From Artocarpus heterophyllus (Eukaryota > Streptophyta > Magnoliopsida > Rosales > Moraceae), in assembly GCA_025403435.1 (NCBI GenBank), contig CM046350.1, forward strand, positions 11,661,289 to 11,725,288: 64,000 nucleotides of DNA. The letters are read 5' to 3'. Position numbers and translations under genes: made by a program. Under the pieces are notes generated by a model. It saw only the letters and a list, made by a program, of their open reading frames with translations. It was not told where the DNA came from and did not search any database. Of the stretch, positions 23,522 through 34,950 are shown piece by piece. The stretch's first letter is position 1, and every line of letters begins with the position of its first letter.

Positions 23522-26249
23522 CTATCTTCTGCGCTTGTGCTCTTTCCTCATCTCTGCCAAGTAGCTTTCCAAGTTGGGTTTTTCCCATAAACGCTTAAGA
23601 ACAAGATCTTCCTTTGTTGATGCGTCTGGAAAAGAAAACAAAGAACTCTAAGAACATGAAGGATTTCTAGACCATACCACTGCAGGAGCATAAGAATTTC
23701 AGAAGTTGCAGCTCAAACATTTGGAGGAATTCACGCCCCGTTTGTTTCCTAGGTAACCTTTTTGCAACAATGTTTTCCCTCACAAAAGAATTTGAACTTC
23801 TGTTCAAATTGTCTTTTCGAACTTATGAACTAAATGGGCCATTAGATTCTGAATAACTACTTACTAAAATCTGCAGTGGCCGAAAAATGCATGGTGAATG
23901 GCAGGACAGGTAAATGAACATGAAGGAAAGATCATTCCCTAGAGCATCGTAATAAAAATAAAAAGAAACTAATGGTCCTCATTTTCAACGAGGATGCAAT
24001 ATTGAGCCATCAATCCTGCATGTATATTGCTTTCCAACGAAATTCGTTTTAATGTGGAATAAAACAAAATATAAAAAAGGTGAAATCTTAACTCACCAAT
24101 ATTTCTCCACGCATCAGGGGACACTCTAAGGGCTCTCTGTGTCAGGTAAGAAGCATCTTCCCACGAATATGGAGCTTTCTCCACTTTGTATCTCCAAAAC
24201 CAGTGCCCGGACCACAATAAAAGCTGGACATACCAAGAAAACAGAAAATTCAAGTCTCAACATGATGGTCCCAAAATCATCAAAGTAATCACTACGTACA
24301 AGACCAAAAAGACAACAGAAAGTGAGCACAAATAAAATTAATCCTAGCTACAGCTTCAATACTGTTTAATAAGTAGAAGAATCTACTAAAACGAAATTGA
24401 AAGGAAGGAAGCAAACCTTGCAAATGGTATAAGGAAGGAGTAAAAAGCGGACACCGAGAAGTTCCCAGAGGGATGGTTTTTCAGCACCCTTTATGTCCAG
24501 TTCAAGTTCTTTGCTTAGCTCTTCCTCCTTTTTCCTGCCATAAAAGACAAGGCACAATTGGTTTAACAAAGTCTGATTCTATGAGTGAAGCAATTAGAAA
24601 GAGACAGAAATAAAGGAAGTACACATTACATAAACATATTAACATATCACTAACTTAAAAAAATCATGGCCATGCACTATGATTTCCGAGTGAAGAATGA
24701 CTCAAATTCATACTTGTCCATCTGCTTGTTACTCTTCTTTTTATTTGCAGTTCCTCCACTGCGCTCGAGTTCCAAAGCTCGAAGTCTATTTTTGTAAGCA
24801 GGTGTCTTCTTGACCATGGCAACAGCCTAAAATAAAGCAACAGTATGAGTATCGCAAACAAGAAAACATGACAACATGTTATATTTTATGTGTCACAAAA
24901 GGAATAATCTGAATGAGGAAACTAAATCAAGTCCTCCAGAGAGTAAACTTGTCATAGCCTGCTGCTGAAACTAACCATTAAAGCATGGATATTTTTTTCT
25001 TACACCACAAGTGCCAACGAGGTTCGGTGAACCAACATCACCATAAATTAACAAGACAATCGAATTTCATCTATAAAACAATACCTGATTATACCTTGTC
25101 CACTGGTTGAGGTACTGAAATCCCGAAAGAACCAGAAGAAGGCCAATAAGGACAGCACGAGGATCCTGGAAGGTAGACACACGTACAGCTTTAGACGCCC
25201 ATTAAATGAAACTCAAACCTTATAATCTACTTAAGCGAAAGTCGCACACTACAATAATGTTCGTACCGTCTTGTGACCATAATATGCACGATAGTAACGA
25301 GCTGTGTTGTAAAACACCTAACAAGAGAAAGGGCACAGCATTTTAGCAACTAGCATTACTCCACAACTATAGGAAGCTCAAATAATCTGAAACCTAAAAC
25401 AAAGTAACAAAAAAGTTCTAGAATCCACTACGAAGAGCCAAAAGAGTAATGAGGATATTAAAAAAAAAAATTACAACCTATTAAACTTGGCAAATGCATA
25501 ACTCTCTGATTCTACAAAATTCTATCAAAAACACAAATTAGCGTATTGCAATGAGTAAAAAAAGATGCCCCTGACTGGAAATTTAAATGCATTTTAACTG
25601 CACCTCCTCTGGATGTTCAATTGCATAATCATACTCCTTTCTCGTGGTCTCGTCCTTCAAAATCTGCAATGTGAAAAATAAAATTCCTCGTTCAGCTAAA
25701 GAAAATAAAGAAAAAATTGTCAACAAAGTTGACATCTTTTGCGAGACATCAAACTGCGAAAAGAATTTTTCTCTGGAAAAGTAATTACCTCGTAAGCATT
25801 GGCGATTTTGACAAACAACTTTCTCGATTCCGGATCGGGGTTTTTATCAGGATGACTGGATTCAAACACAACAAGACGAAACTGGTAAGCTTTTCTGAGA
25901 TTGAATTGGATGGGAATACGAACAAAGAACGTGAGAAAAAATCCAAAAACTCACTATTTTAACGAGAGCTTGTAATAAGCTTTCTTGATTTCGGAAGCAT
26001 TGGCGTTCTGCGAAACCCTAGAAATGCAGGCAAGAGAATAGGGTTAATAATAGATACGGAGAGGGGTAATTTGGGAAGCAGAGAGGAAATGTGAATTGTG
26101 AGGAGGAGGAGGAGGTCAGCAGCTGACCCTAGGAGATCGTAGCAATCATCTTCGTCGCAGTAGATGGCGGTTGACGGCGAGATCAGGAGGAGGCACAGAA
26201 CGAGGGCTGATGCGACCGCGAACCACCGAATCGCCGCCGGTGGCGCCAT
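23522..26249 (-). CDS. ER-membrane J-domain protein, DNAJC25/AtDjC50 type, 10 exons, complete
   Basis: This is a DnaJ co-chaperone anchored in the ER membrane, expected to stimulate an Hsp70 such as BiP. Exons: 26128-26249, 25955-26017, 25789-25855, 25604-25663, 25267-25317, 25085-25165, 24714-24826, 24417-24534, 24097-24223, 23522-23625. All have GT/AG borders; the 906 nt give 301 residues, the family's usual length. Residues 1-29 are a signal peptide or anchor. The J domain runs about 36-100 with HPD at 63-65. A hydrophobic segment lies at about 124-141 (AVLIGLLLVLSGFQYL), a charged stretch follows (EKKKEEELSKEL-like), then a second hydrophobic block (about 205-232) and a basic end HKRRR. 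The domain order matches animal DNAJC25 and the Arabidopsis dnaJ 50 protein. The start is the ATG at 26249, directly before the hydrophobic leader. Complete and unbroken. Confidence 0.93.
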
Positions 26250-26339
26250 GGCCTTCTTCTGCTTTGAACCGGTCAGCTCAAGAAAAATAAAATAAAATAA
26301 AATAAGAGAGATCTTCCAAAACAAAATGGGTCCTTGGTC

Positions 26340-28837
26340 CTTCACGCTGTACCAAACTCAACAGTCAACCGTTAGATTTGCAATTGTATTTGCAACAACC
26401 GTCGAATTTGCATACTATCTGGACGCAGAGAACTTACCAAAAATGTGCGTTTTGGTCAAATACTTATACTATGTGGTAACTTCTAATTTGTTCAAATTCA
26501 TATACTACATGGCAATTTCTCCGGTAGAAAACAAAAAAACATAACCTAGGATTCTCTCTTTCGGTCTTCAAACCTGTACTAGAATTGTAATTTTGACCCT
26601 ATTTAACGGTAAAAAATGGATTCTCAATATGCCTCATCGGAATAGGACTCATATTATATATGTGTAGATTAGTAGAAGTCCTTATTAATAAAATGATAAT
26701 TTTGGTCGGGATAAATAAGATAGAAAACTACTTAAAAGATAAGATTAAAAAAAGGTTAATTACAACTTTAAACCTTTTAGCTTTAACTATTTTTCAATAT
26801 GCCTTTATGTTTTTAGAATTTACAAATATATCTTTTGAATTTAAAAAACTTGTTTTAATTTCATCCATTTAAATGTAAAATATATATATATATAATGACA
26901 TAATTACCCTCAAACAGTTACGAAAAATATCTTACAAATTTAAAAGCATAAAACTCCTAAACAAAACATCAATATTCAAAAAAAAAAAAGATGTTTAGTT
27001 TTATGGTTTTTTAAATGTCAAAATATTTTTTTAAAATTTTTCTCAAGAAGAAAAATATATTTAGAAATAAATTCAGTCTAATTAATGGTATTTTTGTTTT
27101 ATCTCTATATTTGTTTTGTCGCAAAAAGTATACAAGGTATAAAATTAAAACAAGTTTTTTAAATTGAAGAGATGTATTTGTAGTTTCTTAAAACAGAAGA
27201 ATAAATTGAGAAATAATTAAAAGTAGAACGTATATTTAAGTAATTAATCCTTAAAAAACATATGTTTTAGGGGAATATTTAAAAAAAAAATATTTCAGTG
27301 GAATGATGATGAAAATAAAGTATGTTACAAAGGTGTAGATTTTACAAAGAAATTAAGAAGGAATGTATTTAAGAAAATTATTTTTATAGGGGAAAATAAG
27401 AAAAAAAAAGTTTTGCAATCAAGTACGTTTAAATATAAATTTTAGGGGAAAAATTAAAGGACCAATGCAATTGTTTCAACGTAAATTCTTGTTTTGATAT
27501 TAACAACAACTAAAAAATATTTATAGAATAAGACAATTACTCAGGAATGAGAAATAATATTTGAGATGGTTATTAGAAGATGATAAGAAAGATAACTATC
27601 TATAGGAATACATTTAAAAGAATAATATTAGATGACTACAACAAAAAATAAAGTATAGGCACATTTAGGAAAAGATTTTTAATAGGATATATTAGAGGAA
27701 AAGGCATTTCAATATATAAGACATTTTTAAAAATAAGATTTAAAAAAGTAGATGTATGAGATGCCTATCTCAATCAAAACATATGTTCCTAACTTATAAT
27801 ATATTAGCATAAATAAATGAAATTTAAGGAAAATTTTAATTTTGAAGAGAACAAATCAAATAAAAAACTAAGTAAGGTGTACACATGAGAGAGAAAAAGA
27901 TGTTAAGTTGGGATATGTATAAAATGCATGTGAGAAAGAGAAAGATGTTTAAGTATATGTATCAAAAAAATAAATGTCTCAATTAAAACATATGAATCTG
28001 TCTAATGTTACACTACAAAGATAAATAAGCATATTTAAGGACCAAAAAATATTTTAGTGAGAACAAATCAAATAGAAATGTATTTATAGAAATTGTAGTA
28101 AATAGCATCTTTATAAAAATATTTTTAACAAATAACAAGAATTGAAATTAATTGTAGTAAAAAAATTTCATATGTTTTGAAAAAAAATTAAAAACTATAG
28201 TAAAATGTCATTTTTTAGAAATATACGAGAGGATATAATGATGGCAGAAAAGTTTTACGATCATCTCAAATACAAATTTCAATATCAATACTATATTTGC
28301 TATAAAAAAGTGTGAAGATGACACAATATGTGCAATTCTATTTTGTGTTTCAATACATATTGTTATTTCTAATGTTATATCTACCTTTTTTTCATAACTA
28401 TTAAGCCTTAAAGTTGTAGAAACAAACCTTAATATTAAAATACTTTGAAAATAATAATGTTGTTAACAATTAAAAGAAAAAATAATATACTAATGAATAG
28501 AATTCAAATTTGGTATTACAAGGACATGGTATTTGAGGGTATTTTTACACTAAAAATGTCAAAATTTGACATTAGTATATTATTATAGTATTACATTAGA
28601 TATACTCTAAAGGAAGAGGAGAGGCACAGAGGCATTTGAGAGATTTTTGAATTATATTATTTTATATACTTCAAAATTTATGTTCTAAAATTTTATTATT
28701 TCCCATATTCTCCTAATGAGAGCAATGTAGTAAAATATTGTAATTCAATGGAGATAAAGTGTGTTTTGATTTTTCCATAGAAAGAAACTATGTTTCACTC
28801 TCTCGTGCTTGATTGGCAATCCATACTTTATTGACTT
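26340..28837. other. Long AT-rich intergenic stretch, no gene seen
   Basis: This 2.5 kb is dominated by A-rich DNA with short words such as AAATGTATTT and GGGGAAAA recurring between 26750 and 28100, plus a TA run at 26880. Open frames (26660-26872) have composition-driven sequences rich in Ile, Lys and Leu and no recognisable domain. It may be an old decayed element, but I see no ends. Confidence 0.5.
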
Positions 28838-29885
28838 CTTTTTTTGAAATGGGAATTGTATTTCAAATCGAAGAATTACAACCACTAATTCAGACAAAAT
28901 GGCCCTAGATGTCAATAAAGACTCGACCTCAAACATAAACCAGTTCTACCAGCAAATTCGATAAAAAAAAGCTCATTGGACATAATAGATATTGAGTTCC
29001 ATCATATGGGAACAACAAAGATTCACTCTTACTTGAGCACAACCAAGGCTCTACAACATATGCTGCTAGAAGCAGTAGATAATCCCAATCAAGACGGGAA
29101 TGAGGGCCTAGAGGCACCAGAGTCTAAACCTATATTAGAAGGTGAAAAAACCACATTCGTTATTACAACATAAAAGCTAAAAATAAACACACTTGGTGGA
29201 AATAACACCGCCTTTCTTACCACACTAGCAAAATACATACACAAAACATAAAAGAAAAACAAAACCTAGGAGGAAACTGCCGCCCTTCCATGACCATCAC
29301 CACTGTAGGAGCGAAAAAGCCCCAACCCGTACATCCTTAGTGGCACGAACCCAACAACAACCACAGTTAGGCACCTTAACTTTGGAACAGTATGCAGGCT
29401 GGCAACACCCACAATCCAAAATTAGCATAAAAAAAAAGGAGGGGAAACCACAAGAATGGGGGAAACAAGGAGAGCTTTGGAGAAGAACGACCACCCATTC
29501 CACCGCCGCCCATTGCCAGAGTCCACCTGCTAGGGGAGGGAACCAACGAAGCCTCTAGCCCCATGACCAAATCTGGTCCTCCCAGCCCATGGCCGCCTCT
29601 GGCATGAAGTCACTCATGCATGAATGCCAGACTGAACCATTGCCATCCGCCAGCCCAACCCCGCTCATCCTGCCATGAAACCGACCCCTAACACCCCCAA
29701 AACCAATGCCCCTTGTGAACGCGTTGAAGGAGAAACCACATCTATTGGAATGCTTTCCATGGGACTAGGAGTCCGAAGGCCAGCACAATACCGTCGTCAG
29801 ACTCTAGCCCCCAGCCACTGAACACTTATGCGGCACAAGAAAAGAAAGAGTGGAAAAAGAAAGGAAACACTAGTAGAGCAAGGCT
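28838..29885 (-). mobile_element. LINE-3'-end-like retroelement fragment (family copy B)
   Basis: On the minus strand a G-rich first half is followed by a T-rich second half closing with GTAATTCTTCGATTTGAAAT and a 7-base A tail at 28845-28851, the layout of plant L1-type 3' ends. No reverse transcriptase frame is seen. It resembles the plus-strand copy at 3060-4110. The flanks share only CTTTATT, so the target duplication is unproven. Confidence 0.4.
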
Positions 29886-30929
29886 TTATTTTATTATAGT
29901 AAAGAGTTTCTTGTATCTACTTTATTAACTTCTATTCCTGTATTTATTATCACTTTCATTGCTGCTTCTCTAGTAGATATTGATGATATTCGTGAAAAAA
30001 TCACTACAACCAAAATCTAAATTAACCACTATGGTTATGTTTAGGAGAGCTTTTAAAGTTGTTTTTGGCTTTTTAAATCCAAAAGCTGTTTTTAAAAGTA
30101 TTTAGAAAGTACTTTTTTTCTCTAGAAGTGCTTCTTGTCAAAGCCACAAAACATGACTTCTTAAAAAAACACTTATAAAATAGACTTTGAAATTTATAAA
30201 CACTTATGAAATAGACTTTCAAACTTATTAGTGTTAATAATATATTATAAGCTTATATATAATATTTGTGTAACTTTTAAAAGAATTTGAAACCATTTTG
30301 TCTATTTAAAACTCTTTTAAAAATATAGTTTCAAACACTTAGTGAAAGCCACAGTTTTTGCTTCTTTTATTGACTAAAAACACTAGCAGAAGATGTACCA
30401 AACACTTCTATATTTACCTTTTTTTTTAACATTTGAGTCCAAAACTCTATATATATATATGTATATATTATTGTCGAAAGAGATAAAGCCAAGACTAGTA
30501 TAGTAATTTGATGCATCCCTTTAATTCTGCGACTTTGGGAAACTATTGCTTTGAATAAACAATGAATTTACGATTCTAATCATCAACCATATATAGGACC
30601 TACAGAATATTATATGGCCCATAGTTTATATTATCTATTTTTTAATATTAATAAATTATCACTTTTCAATATCAATTCACTAATTATGTCGAGCCTGCTT
30701 TCTATTTTAATTTACCAAAGCACCTTCTGGTTGTACAAATTTTCTTATTAGGGTTTAATATCAATCACAATATTCCCAAAATCCGAAATGGCAGCCAACC
30801 AAATATTGATAATGGCAAAGTGATTTTTACACCAGTTGGCCATGATTAATATTGCAATTTATGGAAATAACCGGCAAATTATAAACAAAATGATTAAAGA
30901 AAAACAAGACATGACTTGACAAAACTTCT

Positions 30930-30968
<39 letters not shown>

Positions 30969-31212
30969 GTATATTTGCCGTTCAACAAGAATAGGTTGAT
31001 TAAAACAGCATCCAAGCATGTTGGTGAGAATTAATGCCATATAACCTACTCGTTTATCATCTAATAATTGAACTCAACCTTATAAGACGTTTCTATACTA
31101 TATACTTTTATTTCTAAAGAAAAAACCTTACCCCACATAACCTATTTGAAAATATCTAACAAAATTCATAAATATATATATATATATATATGTTAAATGG
31201 AGTATGTGCGCC
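29886..31212. other. Intergenic: MITE-like repeat and TA microsatellites
   Basis: 30045-30410 looks like a foldback MITE: its left end (GTTTAGGAGAGCTTTTAAAG) and right end (TAGCAGAAGATGTACCAAAC) are rough inverted partners around an AT-rich core. TA runs lie at 30936-30962 and 31168-31190. The rest is AT-rich 3' flank of the gibberellin oxidase gene. Confidence 0.4.
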
Positions 31213-34200
31213 TTATGCAAGAAATCTAGGAAGCCCTATCTTGAAACCCAAATTGGTAACATCCTCTTGGACCTGCTGTCGATACTCTCGAAAGCTGAAT
31301 TTTCTGTAGACAGAAGGCTGACAACAACTCTCTATAACGGTGTCGTATGATGGACATAGGAAATAAGCAGTAGAGAACCGATCCACTTGCGCATTTGTGA
31401 CCACTCGATGTTCAACACTCTTATAAACATCGTTGCTCCATGCCTGAACAATTTTATAATCACCCAACTAAAACACTGATTAATTAATGATGAAATGAAA
31501 CATTTAATTTTAAAAAACAAAATAAATGTTTGGTCATGTTAGTTAATACTAATTAGTGGACCTGAAATAAGTCTCCAATGTTGATAACTAGAGCCTCCGG
31601 ATTAGGTTTAACGGCAATCCATTTGCCATCTTTCACTAATTGTAGCCCTCCGACTTGGTACTGAAGCAGTATGGTGAGGAAGTCACTGTCTGTGTGTGGC
31701 ATCAGGCCGAACACCTCGGACGGCACGGGGCACGCTGGGTACCGGTTCATTCTAAGGTAACAAGTGCTTGGCAGGCAATTTTCTTGGAAGAAAGTTGACT
31801 CGTGACCCAATTTCTCTGCTAAAATATCGGCTAGTTTCAGCGCCAAGCTCGAAACTGTTGCAGCAAACCTTTCCATTGTTGAGCTGCAAACACAATGCAA
31901 GGGACCAATTAGGAAGAGAAATTTGTATATTTGATTTAGTGGTGCCTACTAATTAGAACACTTTTTACGTATTATTACACATCAAGAAAAAATAGTTGCG
32001 ACCTGTGACTTGGGATCTAATGAACAAGTACTTATAAAACCTTTAAAAAAAAGAACAAAAGAAGAAAATGCCTGGCTGATATTGCGTCTATGTAAAAGAA
32101 ATACATTATAGGAAATAATATATTGCTTTGTGCATGCAAACAAAAAAGGGAAATAAAACAAAAAATTATTAAAACGAAGTTGTCTAAGGTAACAAGTGCT
32201 TGGCAGGCAATTTTCTTGGAAGAAAGTTGACTCGTGACCCAATTTCTCTGCTAAAATATCGGCTAGTTTCAGCGCCAAGCTCGAAACTGTTGCAGCAAAC
32301 CTTTCCATTGTTGAGCTGCAAACACAATGCAAGGGACCAATTAGGAAGAGAAATTTGTATATTTGATTTAGTGGTGCCTACTAATTAGAACACTTTTTAC
32401 GTATTATTACACATCAAGAAAAAATAGTTGCGACCTGTGACTTGGGATCTAATGAACAAGTACTTATAAAACCTTTAAAAAAAAGAACAAAAGAAGAAAA
32501 TGCCTGGCTGATATTGCGTCTATGTAAAAGAAATACATTATAGGAAATAATATATTGCTTTGTGCATGCAAACAAAAAAGGGAAATAAAACAAAAAAATA
32601 TTAAAACGAAGTTGTCTGAGCCCGGGTTCGAACCGGGGACCTCTAGTGTGTGAGACTAGCGTGATAACCAACTACACCACCCAGACGAGACGTGAGGTCC
32701 TTTGTTTTCTTTAATTTTGTTTAAGCTCAGCAGTAAACAAATAAATGATGAGATTAATATATACCTATACATTCCAAAAAGGAAAATTCTGAATGTGTGT
32801 GTGATTCGTATATATATATATATATATATATTTGCTACTGTATATATCTATGTGTGTGTGTATGCAGGCTAATGATTACTGCCAAGTGCCAACGAAGTCT
32901 GATATACAGAAAGTTCCAGTTACCGATCATTAAAGCCATACACTTTCAGGAGGAAAAGCCATATACCCCACACCTCGATGATGACATGCCCTCGATCAAA
33001 AGTGACACTTATCATAAACTGAACCAGTAAAATATTTGCCGCTTATAAACTCCTTTAAAAAATAAATAAATAAATATTTGGTACTAACAACAAGATAAAA
33101 AGCGTCCATTCTGGTTTTCCCAGGGGGTTGTCCTTGTAGTGGGCCGAATCCCACATGTTCAATCACATTTACATTCATGATTCAATTCATGGATGTGAAA
33201 TTAAATATTTAAAAAATCTAAACAGTACTACAGCCACAATTACATGTACACTCTTGGTCCAGTACGTAGGACCACTCTAAAGTTATAAACTTTTCTTTCC
33301 GACATCTTTTCAAATGACATTGAAAGAATTAAAACAGGAAAGCCTTTTTTTTTTTTTTTGATAGAATATATACCAATCATCAAAAGAGAACTTTTGTATG
33401 AATAATTTTTGCATAAAAAAATACATACATACATACATATGTACCGTAGGGCTTGAGAAAAAGGACTGTATATAGAGCTTTCTTTTTTTAACTGTTAGAT
33501 TTATCTAAAAAATCGTCTATATATATATTTTTTTTATTTTACTGTGTTTTTGACAAAATATAACAGTAAAAAATGTATACCAACCATACGACATATATAC
33601 ATATATGCATAACAACTATACATATATAGATATATATATGTATGCACAACTGATTCTAAGCGTAATACATATATACATGCACAATTGATAAAAGAGCTTC
33701 AACATGTTGTAGAATCCGTATTTTTTTAGTGTGTGGTACTAACACCACTTGTCTCCCTTTTTAATGTATACACACATACACATATACTTATATTGAAAAT
33801 TTGAAATATGTATACCTGAGAGTATTGAGACCGTTGATATTATTATCCGAGCCGGAATTATTAATACTATTGAGGGGAACGTGAAAAGCTTCGGACCAAG
33901 ACAACTGCCTGAGGCAAGTGGCCGTTGGTGTCCCCCAACGGTAACTGCCAGCTGAGAATTTCAGGTACTTGCTTTCCAACGGTTGCTTGAACGCCTTCTC
34001 TTGCTCGAGCCTCATCTTCTCCGAGAGCTCACGCGATATTCCGTGGTTCACCACCTGAAAGAACCCCCACTCTTGCGAAGCCCTAGCTATCTGCGCCTTG
34101 CACTCCTCCCTCTCCGCTTCGCCAAGCCCCAAAAGGCTCAGGTCGATCAACGGAAGATCGCATTCATCGACATCGACATCGACAACAGGCTCCTCGCTGG

Positions 34201-34282
34201 TGAGGGAGAACTTAGAGGCGCCGTTGATGGTTTTGTCGATGAGGGTCTTGTAAGCCTTGTGCAATGGTGGGTCCGAATCCAT
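31213..34282 (-). CDS. GA2OX8: Gibberellin 2-beta-dioxygenase 8-like (C20-GA type), 3 exons, complete
   Basis: This 2-oxoglutarate/Fe(II) oxygenase inactivates gibberellins by 2-beta-hydroxylation in the cytosol. Exons: 33816-34282, 31562-31883, 31213-31443; 1020 nt, 339 residues, the usual length. The N-terminal DIOX_N domain covers about 40-150 (LPLIDLSLL, EWGFFQVVNHGI, GSYRWGTP). The catalytic domain holds the iron ligands His219 and Asp221 (MPHTDSDF) and His275 (SVEHRV), and the 2-oxoglutarate pair Arg285/Ser287 (DRFSTA). Sequence is closest to Arabidopsis GA2ox8, a class acting on C20 precursors; that substrate class is inferred from similarity. Intron 1 (1.93 kb) carries a same-strand tRNA-Val gene and a 432-bp tandem duplication that copies the intron's 3' end plus the first 130 nt of exon 2. 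The true exon 2 is intact, so a normal mRNA is possible. Confidence 0.95.
31754..32185 (-). repeat. Tandem duplication copy L (contains the true start of exon 2)
   Basis: This is the first of two adjacent 432-bp copies. It spans the first 130 nt of exon 2 (31754-31883), its acceptor, and about 300 bp of intron 1. The sequence TCT stands at both outer breakpoints (31751-31753 and 32615-32617), so there is microhomology at the junction. Confidence 0.95.
32186..32617 (-). repeat. Tandem duplication copy R (decoy exon fragment, 32186-32315)
   Basis: This copy matches copy L with essentially one difference (near 32165 against 32597). It repeats the exon 2 acceptor and the code for residues 156-198 of the oxidase, then runs into intron sequence without a donor site, so the fragment is a pseudo-exon. 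Its outer end lies within the 3' end of the tRNA-Val gene. Confidence 0.95.
32603..32606 (-). terminator. Pol III T-run behind tRNA-Val
   Basis: The minus strand reads TTTT six bases after the discriminator base, the usual Pol III stop. The run is also present in duplication copy L (32171-32174). Confidence 0.6.
32613..32686 (-). tRNA. tRNA-Val(CAC)
   Basis: The 74-nt gene starts GTCTGGG and ends CTCAGACA. The acceptor stem has seven pairs with one G-U; a D-arm with TAGTTGG, an anticodon loop TCTCACACAC with CAC, and a T-arm GGTTCGAACC (perfect B box) follow. No intron and no encoded CCA. A T4 run follows at 32603-32606, suited to Pol III termination. It lies in intron 1 of the gibberellin oxidase gene on the same strand. 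Confidence 0.95.
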
Positions 34283-34493
34283 TAATTCTGGTTATAATTA
34301 GAGGCTGATTATGATCAGGACATGGAATATGCATAATTAATGTTAGAGGCGATCGAAGAGGTCTAGAAAGATCGCTAATTAAAATCAAATAAAGCTGGTA
34401 AATTTGGGAGATAGAGACAAGGAGGAGGAGATTGAGACAACACGTTTTCTTCTGATTTTCCTTGTTTTGATTTCCCTTCGTTGATGAAAACGT

Positions 34494-34502
34494 TATATTT
34501 AT
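34494..34502 (-). promoter_or_regulatory. Possible TATA box of the gibberellin oxidase gene
   Basis: The minus strand reads ATAAATATA about 212 bp upstream of the ATG. Position and sequence suit a TATA box, but the AT-rich context makes chance matches common. Confidence 0.3.
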
Positions 34503-34920
34503 TATGACATTTACGTTTTCCGCATTTATTGGTCTCTGGGGACAAAGTTAATTCTACGTCGTATTGTTAGACATGGAAGATATCTATTTTGACTATTTCC
34601 GCCCCTTTCTCTTCTCTGAATTTTTGCTTTACAATAATTTCTTAAACATGTACTAGAGCTAGTTGGCAGTTTCCATAATGTCAGCCGCTGGAGGATGACA
34701 TATACAAAGTTGATGTACTAGTGAGGAAAAAATTGTACTGTTGTAACACATATTATAAGTAACCTTAAAAAAAAGTTATAACACAATTATAGGGTTAAAA
34801 TAGGAAAAGCAAAAAAAAAAACTTAATTAAACTACACAGGTTTAATTGGGTTTCAAACATGATGCATGGGCCATATATACACACACGTATTGTTGTAAAA
34901 ACTCTACATCTGTTTATAAT

Positions 34921-34950
34921 GTTAGTTAGAACTAATTGGTTCTAACTAAC
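34921..34950. repeat. Perfect palindrome, 12-bp arms
   Basis: GTTAGTTAGAAC (34921-34932) and GTTCTAACTAAC (34939-34950) are exact reverse complements around a 6-base loop. Confidence 0.9.

Noticed and set aside
31982..32332. Second gibberellin oxidase gene
   Set aside because: Only 130 nt of exon 2 are repeated; the frame then enters intron sequence. It is a partial duplication, not a gene.
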